The notes under the pieces were generated by a model that was given only the letters and a program-made list of their open reading frames with translations, had not been told where the DNA came from and ran no database searches. This document shows positions 24,669 to 33,700 of a stretch of DNA of 49,459 nucleotides, piece by piece. This stretch comes from Mayfieldus sp038317345 (GTDB lineage: Bacteria > Actinomycetota > Thermoleophilia > Solirubrobacterales > 70-9). A program made the position numbers and the translations under genes. The stretch is taken from positions 1-49,459 of the forward strand of contig JBBQBH010000018.1 of the NCBI GenBank assembly GCA_038317345.1, read 5' to 3'. Positions within the stretch are counted from its first letter, which is position 1, and each line of letters opens with the position of its first letter.

Positions 24669-25361
24669 TCAGCGGCTCCGTGCGTCCGCGGGACCGCGCA
24701 GCGAGACCGGCCGCAGGCCGCGATCGCGGACCACCTCGATGATCCGTGGAAGGGCACTCGCGGTCGCCCGCCAGCACTCCGAATCGCTGTAGCGGTCGGC
24801 GTCGTGGAGGAGGATCACGTCGCCTCCCTCAAGGCCGCGGGTCGCGTCGGCGGCCACCGCTGCTCCGGTGGCTCGGCGTCTCCAATCGCGGCCCCACCGC
24901 GACCACAGCAATGGCTCGTACCGCGAGTGGTTTACCGCCCTCAGGCCAAGCGCGGAGAAGATCCCGAAAGGCGGACGGTAAAGCGGAGTCGCGCGGCCGG
25001 TTGCCTGCTCGATCGCATCCGCCCCGCGCTGCAGGTCGTCGCGGATCTGCCCCGGGGTGAGCCGCAGCTGGTTGCGGTGGCGGTCGCCGTGCAATTGCAC
25101 TGAGTGCCCCGCGGCGACGATCTCGGCGGCAAGTGCGGGATTGCGACGCACCTGCTCGCCGACCAGGAAGAAGGTGGCGGAAACTCGCTCGCGATCGAGC
25201 ACCGCCAGGACCGCCGCCGTGCCCTCGGGGTCCGGGCCGTCGTCGAAGGTGATCGCAACCGCGCCCGGGTCGGTCAGCCGGGTCGGTATGCGCAGCGCGG
25301 CGGCCAGCCGCGGGACCAGCGGGGCCAGCGAGGGAAGCGCATGGCCGCCGAGCAGGCCCAA
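24669..25361 (-). CDS. polysaccharide deacetylase family protein (CE4, NodB-like)
   Basis: About 230 residues from TTG 25361; the frame is open further upstream but would overlap the divergent transporter gene, and the true start is uncertain. CE4 motifs appear in order: T-F-D-D-G-P-D (catalytic base and metal Asp), H-G-D-R-H (metal His pair), R-P-P-F-G, a D-W block and L-L-H-D. These enzymes remove N-acetyl groups from chitin-like or peptidoglycan glycans. Its neighbour on the same strand contains a degenerate version of the same fold. It stops 4 bases from the ArsA partner gene (convergent). Confidence 0.85.
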   Translation of the reverse strand: MGLLGGHALPSLAPLVPRLAAALRIPTRLTDPGAVAITFDDGPDPEGTAAVLAVLDRERVSATFFLVGEQVRRNPALAAEIVAAGHSVQLHGDRHRNQLRLTPGQIRDDLQRGADAIEQATGRATPLYRPPFGIFSALGLRAVNHSRYEPLLWSRWGRDWRRRATGAAVAADATRGLEGGDVILLHDADRYSDSECWRATASALPRIIEVVRDRGLRPVSLRGPADARSR

Positions 25362-25405
25362 GGCCGCCCCGGCGCCGACCGCGGCGCTCCTATGATGGCT
25401 CGGCG

Positions 25406-26317
25406 ATGCAGTTCGCGCTCGGACTCGCGGCGGCCTGTGCGGCGTCCTTCTGCTTTGACGCCGCCGTCGCACTTCAGGCGCTCGAGGCACGCGCGGTCCC
25501 GTCCCTGGACTCGGTGCGACCGACCCTGCTTGGGCAGCTGCTGCGCCGCCCTCGGTGGCTGGCTGCGACCGGGCTCGCCGTCCTCGGCTTCCCATTCCAG
25601 GTCCTGGCCCTGTCCCTGGTGCCGCTCAGCGTCGTGCAGCCGGCGCTTGCGGTCGGGCTGCTGCTGCTGCTTGTGCTGGGGGTGCGCATGCTCGGTGAGA
25701 CCGTCGGGCAGCGCGAAGTCCTCTGCACGCTGGCAATCATTGGCGGGGTGGCGGGCGCATCAGTCGCCGCACCGGGGGAATCGTCCTCGCACGCGGGGAC
25801 ATTGGGGCTGGCGCTGGTCCTCGTACCTCTCGGGGCGCTGGCCGCGGCGCCGTTCGCACTGCGGCGCTGCCCCCCATGGCTGATGGTGCTCGGCGCCGGC
25901 TGCGCGTATGCGTGGACCTCGCTCGGCGCCAAGGTGCTCGCCGACGAGATCTCATCCGGGGCGCTGCTGGTCGGCGTCGGCTGGTTGGCCGCTATCGGGA
26001 TCGCTTCGCTGCTTGGCCTCACGGCTGAGATGTCGGTGCTGCAGCGACGCGCCGCCGTGGCCGTCGCCTCGACCGTGTTCGTCGTCCAGGTTGCGGTGCC
26101 GGTCGCGGTGGCGCCACTGATCGGGGGTGAGTCGTGGGACGGGACACCCCTACACGGCGGCGTCCTGGTTGCCTGCCTGCTGGTCGTGATCACCGGCGCC
26201 GTGGCGCTGATGCGCTCACCCGCCGTCTCGAGCCTGATTACCACCGCGGCGCCAGAGGGTCTCGACGGGGACGGCCCGCAGGCCCCGGTCGTTGATCTGG
26301 AGCACCAGCGAGCGTAG
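25406..26317 (+). CDS. DMT/EamA-like membrane transporter
   Basis: 303 residues with about nine or ten hydrophobic segments, organised as two similar halves as in drug/metabolite transporters. Segments such as L-S-L-V-P-L-S-V-V-Q-P and V-A-S-T-V-F-V-V-Q-V-A-V-P-V end in the Pro/Gly patterns common to EamA-type proteins. The substrate is unknown. Its last 102 bases overlap the 3' end of the oppositely oriented fusion gene, so both C-termini are encoded on the same DNA. Confidence 0.75.
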   Translation: MQFALGLAAACAASFCFDAAVALQALEARAVPSLDSVRPTLLGQLLRRPRWLAATGLAVLGFPFQVLALSLVPLSVVQPALAVGLLLLLVLGVRMLGETVGQREVLCTLAIIGGVAGASVAAPGESSSHAGTLGLALVLVPLGALAAAPFALRRCPPWLMVLGAGCAYAWTSLGAKVLADEISSGALLVGVGWLAAIGIASLLGLTAEMSVLQRRAAVAVASTVFVVQVAVPVAVAPLIGGESWDGTPLHGGVLVACLLVVITGAVALMRSPAVSSLITTAAPEGLDGDGPQAPVVDLEHQRA

Positions 26318-28978
26318 GGCCGGCCCGGGCGCCGTCTCCCCATCGTTCAGCGTCGCCTCGACAATCTGTCCGGGGGCGACCCTTCCAAGCGATCCGCCGC
26401 TGTACTTGACGGCTCCCGCCACCGGGATCGCGCCCGCCGTGTGGGCAAGGAGGTACTCGCCAAGCGTAAATCCGTCCTCGGGCGGGGCGAAGAGGAAGTG
26501 ACCATCGAGTCCGAACTGCGACGCGGTCTTCTTGAGGTCCTTCTTTGTCCCCACCCAGTGGACGGGTCCCCCCGACGCAAGCGCCGGCAACGCGGTGTCC
26601 CCGAACCGCCGCAGCTGCGCGCGGGTCGCGGCGGATGGTCGGCTCTCGACCGCGAACGAAGCCGCCGCACCGCCGCGGTGCAGTTGCTGCGAGAAGCGCG
26701 GAATCCTCCCGGCCGGAGCGCGGACGAGCAGGCCGACGTCGGGGCCCAATGCCGCGAAGCCGGTCGTGGGGCGGATGTCCAGCGGACTTGCGAGGACCTT
26801 GTATGGCTCGTCGGTCCCGAGCACCCAAGCCAGAAGCCCGACCGTCACCGCGGTCGCGATGGCGAACCTGGTCAGACGCAGCCGCCAGGAAGCCAGCGGC
26901 TCCGCCCTGCGCGAGGTGGTGCGCGCCACCGTGGCGACCGACGGCAGCGCCGCATAGGAGAGGTCGGGGCGGCGGGGCTCGGCGATCGCCTCCGTAAGGG
27001 CCTGCGCCAGCTCCTCGCGCGAACGAGCAGTCCGCGCGAGACCGAAACGCTGGTAGGCGCGGTCGTTGACCCTGATGTGCCCGACCTTGAAGCCGAATGA
27101 CACGACCCGGCAGCCGCGGATCAATGCCTCGAGCACCGTCAGCCCGGCGGTCGAGTGCACGAGCACGTCGGAGGCGGCGAGATAGTCGCTCATTCGATCG
27201 GTGAAGCCAACGACCCGCAGCCGCGGCTCTTCGGCGAAGCGCCGGACGATGCGGGAGCGCACGCGCTCGTTTCGTCCCGCGATGCAGACGACGGCCCCCG
27301 GGTTGCGCTCCAGCGCTGCCTCGATCGCTCCCGACAGGTCCCCCACTCCCCAGCCCCCGCCCGAGACCAGGATCACCGGCCCCTCCTCGGGAAGGCCGAG
27401 GCTGCGGCGGGCCTCGCCGGTGTCCGCTGGCTCGAAGAACGCCGGCGAGGTCGGCGGCCGCGCCCAGGTGGCGCTGCCCGGACCGGCGAGCGCCTCGACC
27501 TCCTCGATCGACTCGCGGTGGATGACCGTGTGCATGTCGATGCCGGGATGGGCCCAGAAGCGCAGCCCCGCGAGGTCGGTGATTGCCGACACCGTCGGTA
27601 CGTCGAGGCGACCCCGGGTGCGCAGCTCACCGAACAGCTCGGTGGTGCCCGGGTAGGTCGAGATCAGCAGGTCCGGCCGGCGGCGGCCGATCATCTTCAT
27701 CAACCGCCGGCGCGAGAGCAGGTAGCCGAGCCTGGCCACGAACCAACGAGTCGGGGGGAAGCGGGTGAGGAGAAAGTACTGGACCTCGAACGCCCAGGGA
27801 ACCCAATTGAAGGCGATCCAGGAGCCGTCGCGCAGGACCCAGGTGATGAACCTGCCCATCTCCGCGAGGCCATCGACGATCATCACCTGCGCCTCGGGCT
27901 CCTCCTCCTCGATCTCCGCGGCGATCGCGCGCGCGGGCCCGTCGTGGCCCTCGCCGATGTCGGCGGAGACGATCAGCACGCGGCGCCCGGTCGGCTTCTC
28001 CTCCCAATCGGCGGCGTTTGCCGCGACCGGGCGGTGACCGTTCTCGGCCGTCCGGTGACCGTTCTCCGACGGTTCGTCGGAGCGCCGCCGGTACCAATCG
28101 AGATAGAGGTTCGCCCCCTCGCTGAACGGGGTTACGGGCGCCCAGCCCAACTCCCTTGCCGCACGGTCGCTGGAGACCTCCTTGCCGCCGAAGTCGCCGG
28201 CGCGCGATGGCACGTGGACGAGCTCGGTACCGCCGACTGCATCGCGAACCGTCTCGGCGACCTGGAGGATCGAGATCTCCTCGCTGCCGGCAAGGTTGTA
28301 GACGCGGTTTGCGGCCTCCGGTCGCAGCGCTCGCACGATCCCGTCGGCGAGGTCCTCGACGTAGACGAAGCGCCGCGACTGCTCGCCGCTGCCGGCGATC
28401 GTCAAGGCCTCGCCCGCCATCGCCCGGCGGACGAAGGCAGAGAGGACGGTGGCGCCGCGGGCCCGCGGACCGTAGGGGATTCCGAACCGCAGGATCGTCG
28501 GCTCGAGGTCGAAGAATTTGGCGTACGACTGGCAGTAGATCTCGCCGGCGAGCTTGGTGGCGGTGTAGGGGTGGCGCGGAGGGGGCGTCTCGGTCTCCTC
28601 GTCGACCGCCGTCTCGGGACAGTCGCTGTAGACCCAGATCGTGCTGCCGTAGATCACCCGCTTGATGCCGGTCAGCCGCGCCGCCTCCAATACCGCCATC
28701 ACCCCGCGCGCGTTGATCTGCTCGGCCTTTCCGGGCTCGGCCTCGACCACACCGACGTCGGCCACCGCCGCCAGGTGGATGATCGCGTCGCAGCCGCTAA
28801 ACGCGCGACTGAGCGCCCCCGTGTCGGTGACGTCGCCGCTCACCGCCCGCACCTGCTCTCTGGGGTGGTATGGGGAGGGCTCGAGGTCGAAGATCACCGG
28901 CTCATGGCCGGCATCGATCAGCTTGTCGACGACGTGCGAGCCGATGAAGCCCGAGCCGCCTGTGACAAGCACTCTCAA
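26216..28978 (-). CDS. three-part fusion: NAD-dependent epimerase, MGDG-synthase-like glycosyltransferase, deacetylase-like domain
   Basis: 920 residues from TTG 28978, whose TTGA overlaps the upstream stop. Residues 1-310 are an extended SDR (V-T-G-G-S-G-F-I-G; active site S-T-I-W-V-Y and Y-T-A-T-K) that modifies a nucleotide sugar. Residues 340-705 resemble GT28 MGDG-synthase/MurG enzymes (D-I-G-E-G-H near the start, V-S-G-G-G-W-G-V-G, H-S-T-A-G-L-T-V-L-E-A). Then a membrane helix (about 720-740) and a C-terminal domain like CE4 enzymes but with no metal His or Asp motifs. Together these suggest making and attaching a sugar to a membrane lipid. The order of parts is clear; the product is inferred. 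Confidence 0.88.
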   Translation of the reverse strand: MRVLVTGGSGFIGSHVVDKLIDAGHEPVIFDLEPSPYHPREQVRAVSGDVTDTGALSRAFSGCDAIIHLAAVADVGVVEAEPGKAEQINARGVMAVLEAARLTGIKRVIYGSTIWVYSDCPETAVDEETETPPPRHPYTATKLAGEIYCQSYAKFFDLEPTILRFGIPYGPRARGATVLSAFVRRAMAGEALTIAGSGEQSRRFVYVEDLADGIVRALRPEAANRVYNLAGSEEISILQVAETVRDAVGGTELVHVPSRAGDFGGKEVSSDRAARELGWAPVTPFSEGANLYLDWYRRRSDEPSENGHRTAENGHRPVAANAADWEEKPTGRRVLIVSADIGEGHDGPARAIAAEIEEEEPEAQVMIVDGLAEMGRFITWVLRDGSWIAFNWVPWAFEVQYFLLTRFPPTRWFVARLGYLLSRRRLMKMIGRRRPDLLISTYPGTTELFGELRTRGRLDVPTVSAITDLAGLRFWAHPGIDMHTVIHRESIEEVEALAGPGSATWARPPTSPAFFEPADTGEARRSLGLPEEGPVILVSGGGWGVGDLSGAIEAALERNPGAVVCIAGRNERVRSRIVRRFAEEPRLRVVGFTDRMSDYLAASDVLVHSTAGLTVLEALIRGCRVVSFGFKVGHIRVNDRAYQRFGLARTARSREELAQALTEAIAEPRRPDLSYAALPSVATVARTTSRRAEPLASWRLRLTRFAIATAVTVGLLAWVLGTDEPYKVLASPLDIRPTTGFAALGPDVGLLVRAPAGRIPRFSQQLHRGGAAASFAVESRPSAATRAQLRRFGDTALPALASGGPVHWVGTKKDLKKTASQFGLDGHFLFAPPEDGFTLGEYLLAHTAGAIPVAGAVKYSGGSLGRVAPGQIVEATLNDGETAPGPALRSLVLQINDRGLRAVPVETLWRRGGNQARDGG

Positions 28979-29994
28979 TTCCCGTCGGCCTCCGCGGAGC
29001 GTCCGCCCCGGTAGTAGAGGGGCACGCACCAGTGGTGGGTGGAGACCCAATCGGTTTCGGGAAGGTCCACGGCGTGCCCCAGGATTCGATGACAGGGTTG
29101 GTCGTAGACCTTGCCGGTCGAATCGGACACTGGATCAAAGACGACGTACTTGTAAAGACCGGAGACCATTCCGTCAGGCAGCTGAAGGTGGGCGGGGTGC
29201 TCGAGGTCGAGCTCCTCGCGGGCGATCTCGTTCTTGACCGCGACGATCTCGTCCAGCCTCTCCAACGCCAGGATCCCGATCGCGGCGGTGAACTCGCTCA
29301 TGCGGGCATTTGTGCCCCTGTCCTCGTAGTCGGGCTTGCCATAGTTGCGAAAGTGGCGCGCGTACTCGGCCAAGTCGTCGTTGCCGGTCACCAGCACGCC
29401 GCCCTCACCGGTTGAGATCGTCTTCGTCGCGTAGAGCGAGTAGACGCCGGCGTCCCCCCAGGAGCCCGGCCGGCGACCGTTCCAGGAGGCGCCCTGCGCG
29501 TGGGCGCAGTCCTCGATCAGGAAGATGTCGTTCTCGCGGCAGTAAGCGGCGATCTGCTCGACGTCGAAGGCGATGTGCCCGCCGATGTGAACCAGCCAGA
29601 CGGCGCGCGGTCGATGCCGCTCGGCCTTCTGCTCGAAATCGCGAAACGACATGCAGAGGTCCTCGCGGCTGCAGTCGACGAACTCGACCCTGCCGCCGGC
29701 GTTGAGAACCGAGAGCGGCGTGGCCATGAAGGTGTTGGAGGGACAGAGGACGACCTGATCGCGGACGCCGGCGAACTCCAGCGCTGCCGCGGCGCCGCCC
29801 GCCCAACTCCCCGTCGCAACCGAGGCGAGGCCGTTGTGCTCAGCCCAGTTGCGCTCGAAGCGCTCCACCAGCTCGCCCTCGCTCCAGCGCTCGGAATCGA
29901 GCACCAGGTCCCAGAGCTCGTGCAGCCGGGCCCGGTCTCGGAGATCGAAGCCGATGCTGAACTGAGAGAAGTCGGGCGCCAGTCTGCCTTCCAC
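28975..29994 (-). CDS. DegT/DnrJ/EryC1/StrS-type PLP aminotransferase
   Basis: 339 residues from GTG 29994. It is a sugar aminotransferase of the DegT family, with P-S-N-T-F-M-A (PLP phosphate site), I-E-D-C-A-H-A (PLP-ring Asp) and the Schiff-base Lys in Y-A-T-K-T-I-S-T-G-E-G-G. The C-terminal part has the long H-H-W-C-V-P-L segment. It converts a keto-nucleotide sugar to an amino sugar using glutamate. It is coupled by a 4-base overlap to the epimerase-glycosyltransferase fusion, so the two likely build and transfer the same unusual sugar. Confidence 0.9.
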   Translation of the reverse strand: MEGRLAPDFSQFSIGFDLRDRARLHELWDLVLDSERWSEGELVERFERNWAEHNGLASVATGSWAGGAAAALEFAGVRDQVVLCPSNTFMATPLSVLNAGGRVEFVDCSREDLCMSFRDFEQKAERHRPRAVWLVHIGGHIAFDVEQIAAYCRENDIFLIEDCAHAQGASWNGRRPGSWGDAGVYSLYATKTISTGEGGVLVTGNDDLAEYARHFRNYGKPDYEDRGTNARMSEFTAAIGILALERLDEIVAVKNEIAREELDLEHPAHLQLPDGMVSGLYKYVVFDPVSDSTGKVYDQPCHRILGHAVDLPETDWVSTHHWCVPLYYRGGRSAEADGN

Positions 29995-30028
29995 CTGCGC
30001 TGAGCGATCTCCGATCAACCGTGCTCCA

Positions 30029-30163
30029 TTAGAAGCTCGCCGCGACCGCGAGCGCCGCAATCCCTGCCGCACTGGCCGCGATCACTGCGGAATGGCTCAA
30101 TGAGCCGGCCACAAGACCAACCATGAGAGCCGCCCCGAAGAGCAGGATTCGATTCAGGATCAC
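30029..30163 (-). CDS. candidate 44-residue small membrane protein
   Basis: GTG 30163 to TAA 30029 encodes 44 residues with two hydrophobic stretches separated by G-S-L-S-H-S, ending A-V-A-A-S-F. It lies 34 bases upstream of the aminotransferase start on the same strand. The ribosome-binding site is weak and the codon evidence slim, so it may not be expressed. An internal ATG gives 31 residues. Confidence 0.35.
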   Translation of the reverse strand: MILNRILLFGAALMVGLVAGSLSHSAVIAASAAGIAALAVAASF

Positions 30164-30317
30164 AGACGTCCATCGATGAAGTCGGCGCCCTGGCCGCCGG
30201 CAAGTTAAGGGCGCGACTTAATCGGAGCCTAAAGGTGCGTACGGCGCCGCGCGGCGTGCCTTGCGGATGCGGCTGGACGGGCGTAGGGTTCAACGCAACC
30301 AAAGGGAAGGAGCCCAG

Positions 30318-30677
30318 ATGGCAAATGTCGAGGTAAAGAACTTTGATTCCCCGGACGAGGTGCGGCCGTTCGAGGGAAAGGGTCAGGCGGAGGTGGTCAA
30401 CATCGCCGGCCAAACCATCGGACGCGGAACCTTCGAGCCGGGGTGGAAATGGTCGGAGAACGTAAAGCCGATCGCCGGCACCGACTCCTGCCAGACCGCG
30501 CATCTCGCCTACGTGGTCTCGGGGCGGATGCGAATCCACATGGATGACGGCAGCGATGCCGAGGTCGGCCCTGGCGATGTGGTCGCGATCCCACCGGGCC
30601 ATGACGCCGAGATCATCGGCGACGAGGCCTGCGTGATGCATGACTTCGGCGAGTTCGGCGATTACGCGAAGCACTAG
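30318..30677 (+). CDS. cupin-domain protein
   Basis: 119 residues from ATG 30318, preceded by GGAAGGAG; a longer frame upstream lacks such a site. It is a single small beta-barrel cupin. Motif 1 is around F-E-P-G-W-K-W and T-A-H-L-A-Y-V-V-S-G, and motif 2 is P-G-D-V-V-A-I-P-P-G-H-D-A. The metal site is incomplete: the usual first His pair is replaced by W-x-W, leaving only a few candidate His and Glu residues. It may bind a small ligand rather than act as an oxygenase. Confidence 0.85.
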   Translation: MANVEVKNFDSPDEVRPFEGKGQAEVVNIAGQTIGRGTFEPGWKWSENVKPIAGTDSCQTAHLAYVVSGRMRIHMDDGSDAEVGPGDVVAIPPGHDAEIIGDEACVMHDFGEFGDYAKH

Positions 30678-30704
30678 CCCGCAGCACAAGTGACAGAAAT
30701 CACT

Positions 30705-30730
30705 CTTACCCGCGCCTGGCGCGGCGTAAG
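30705..30730. other. GC hairpin before the cyclase gene
   Basis: CTTAC (30705-30709) and GTAAG (30726-30730) close a stem with CGCGCC and GGCGCG inside and a one-base bulge. It lies 12 bases before ATG 30742, so it could end the cupin transcript or mask the cyclase ribosome-binding region. No T tract is present. Confidence 0.4.
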
Positions 30731-30741
30731 GTTGTGCCGGG

Positions 30742-33700
30742 ATGGAGGTTGCTTGTCCCAGCTGTGGTGCCGAGAACCCCGAGCGGGCTCGCTTCTGCAT
30801 GTCCTGCGGCACCCAGTTCAACCCGCACTGCCCCAGTTGCGGGGCTGAGAGCCCTCCCGGCGCCAAGTTCTGCATCGAATGCGGGACCGCCCTTGCGAGC
30901 GCAGATGCGAGCGGTCAGGCCCCCTCCGCCCCACCCGCCGCCGCCGCCGAAGCGGCCGAGCCACTCCCCGAGGAGCGTCGTCAGGTCTCGGTTCTGTTCG
31001 CCGACCTCTCCGGCTACACCGCTGTAGCGGAGCGGATGGACCCCGAGGCGGTCAAGCAGCTGCTCGACCGCACGCTGCGAAGGCTCGGCGAGGAGGTGAC
31101 ACTCTTTGGAGGCACGGTCGACAAGTACATCGGCGACAACGTGATGGCCGTGTTCGGCGCCCCCCATTCGCACGAGGACGATCCCGAGCGGGCGGTGCGA
31201 GCCGGACTGGCGATGCAGGAGGCGATGGAGCGCCTCAACGAACGCCACGCGCCCAAGAGCGAGGTCAACTTCCTGCTGCGGGTGGGAATCAACAGCGGCG
31301 AAGTCCTGGCCGGGCGGATGGGGGACGGCTACACCGTGATCGGCGACACCGTCAACGTTGCAGCCCGGCTGCAGGCCGCTGCGCGCCCGGGGAGCGTCAC
31401 GGTGGGAGAGTCCACATTCCGGGCTACCCGCGAGGCGATCTCCTACGACGAGCTGGAGCCGATGGAGCTGAAGGGGAAGTCCAAGCTGGTGCCCGCATGG
31501 GAGGCAACCGGAGCCCTCGCCGAGCGCCAGCGCGGCGCCGAGCGCCCCGGTGCGCCCCTGGTCGGCCGCGCCGACGAGTCGGCCCTGCTCGTCTCGCTCG
31601 CAGAGCGCGTGGAGCGAGAGGGGCGCCCGTACCTGGTCACCGTGATCGGGCAGGCGGGAGTCGGCAAGTCGCGGCTGCTGCGCGAGTTCGGCGCTCGGGT
31701 CGCGAAGCTGGAGCCGCCACCGAAGCTTCTCACCGGGGAATGTCCTCCCTACGGCACCGGGATCTCCTACTGGGCCCTCGGCGAGATGATCCGCACCGAG
31801 TTCGGGATCGGCGGCGGCGAGCCCAGCGAATCCGCATGGGCCAAGTTGCGCGACGGGATGGCGGAGCGGATGAATGGCGGCGGAGGCGATGAGGGCGCGG
31901 AGCGAAACGCGGCTCTGATCGCCCGCATGCTCGGGATCGAGCCCGGCGACGGTGCCCCGCCGCTGGAGAGCAAGGACCCGCAGCGTATGCGGGAGAGCCT
32001 CTTCTCCGCGATTCGGGTGCTGCTGGAGGCGATCAGCTCGACCCAGCCCTTGGTCGTCGCCTTCGAGGACATCCACTGGGCCGACGAGGGGATGCTCGAC
32101 CTGATCGAGCACCTGGCGCGCTGGATGCGCGGGCCGATGCTGCTCGTCTGCATGGCGCGCGACGAGCTGCTCGATCGTCGCACCGACTGGGCGGGCGCGC
32201 GACGAAACGCCACCTCGATCTACCTCGACCCCCTCTCCGACAGCGAGACCGAGGAATTGGTCGAGAGCCTCTATGGAAACGGCAATCACGAGCTGGTCTC
32301 GAGGGTGGCGGAGCGCGCCGGCGGCAACCCGCTGTTCGCGGAGGAGATGGTCAACCGGCTGCAGGAGGGAGGCGACGAGCCCGACGTGCTGCCCGAGACG
32401 GTGCACTCGGTGCTCGCGGCGCGCCTCGACTCGCTTGCTCCCTTCGAGCGCCGCCTTCTCCAGCAAGCCGCCGTGGTCGGGCAGAACTTCTGGGAGGGCA
32501 TCCTGCTCAGCGCCGCCGGACAGAGCGAGGCGGCGGTGCGCGACGCGCTGGGCTCGCTGCAAGACAAGGAGCTGGTGATCTCCAACCCCTCCAGCCGCCT
32601 CGCCGGCGAGCTCGAGTACGCCTTCAAGCACGCGCTGATCCGCGACGTCGCCTACGGGATGCTTCCCAAGGCGACCCGCTGTCGCCAGCACTTCCAGGTC
32701 GGAGGCTTCATCGAGGAGCGGGTCGGCGAGCGCGGCGAGCGCGCGGTGGCGCTGATCGCCGACCACTACGGCCGCGCTGCCTCGCTGGGCTCGGAGGCCG
32801 GGATCGACGCGGACGAGCTGCGCGAGATGAACGTCAAAGCCGTCGATTACCTGGAGGCGGCCGGCGACGCGGCGCTTGCCCTCTACTCCAACCAGGAGGC
32901 GCTTGGCCATTACCGCGCGGCGCGCGATCTCGAGGGTGCCCTGGACGAAGCCGGGGCGGCCCGGATCGGCGAGAAGGCGGGCGACGCGGCGCTGCGCCTC
33001 GGCCGAGTCGACGAGGCAGTCGAGGTATGGGAGGAGTGCCTCGACTACTACCGCCGCCAGGAGGACCTGGCCAGGGTCGGAGACCTGCACCGAAAGATCG
33101 GGGCCGGGCTCTGGCACAAGGGCGACCGTGGGGCCTCGATCGACCATTACCAGAAGGGGATTGACCTGCTCAAGGACGGCCCTCCGTGCATCGAGCTGGT
33201 GCGGCTGTACGAGGAGGCGGCGTCGCTGTACATGCACACCGGCGACAACATGCTGGCGATCTACGCCTCCGAGAAAGCGCTGCGTCTGGCGGAGCGTCTC
33301 GGCGAGGCGGCGGCGGCGAGTCGCGCCCACGGCATCTTCGGGCGCGTGTTCGGGCGCATCGGCGACTTCGAGAAGGCGCGCGAGAACCTCGAGCGCTCGG
33401 TCGAGCTGGCGCGTGACTCCGACCAGGCCGAGGGGGTGCGGGCACTGCTCACGCTCGGCTATCACCTCGAGGCCTCCGAGGCCGACTACGAGGGCGCCGG
33501 CAAGGCCTACACCGAGGCGCTGGGGCTGGCGGTCGAGGTCGGCGACCTGCCCTCGCAGGTCGAGCTGCACGCGGCGCTCGCCGAGCTGGCCGTCTACCGG
33601 GCGGACTGGGAAACGGTGAAGCGCGAGACCGATGCAAGTGCCTCGCTGGCCGAGCGCGAGGGGCTGCTGGGCAAGCTCTGCTTCCCCTACGTGATGCGCG

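Noticed and set aside
30015..30875. 286-residue minus-strand frame over the cupin gene
   Set aside because: The cupin on the other strand has a good ribosome-binding site and fold motifs; this frame has none.
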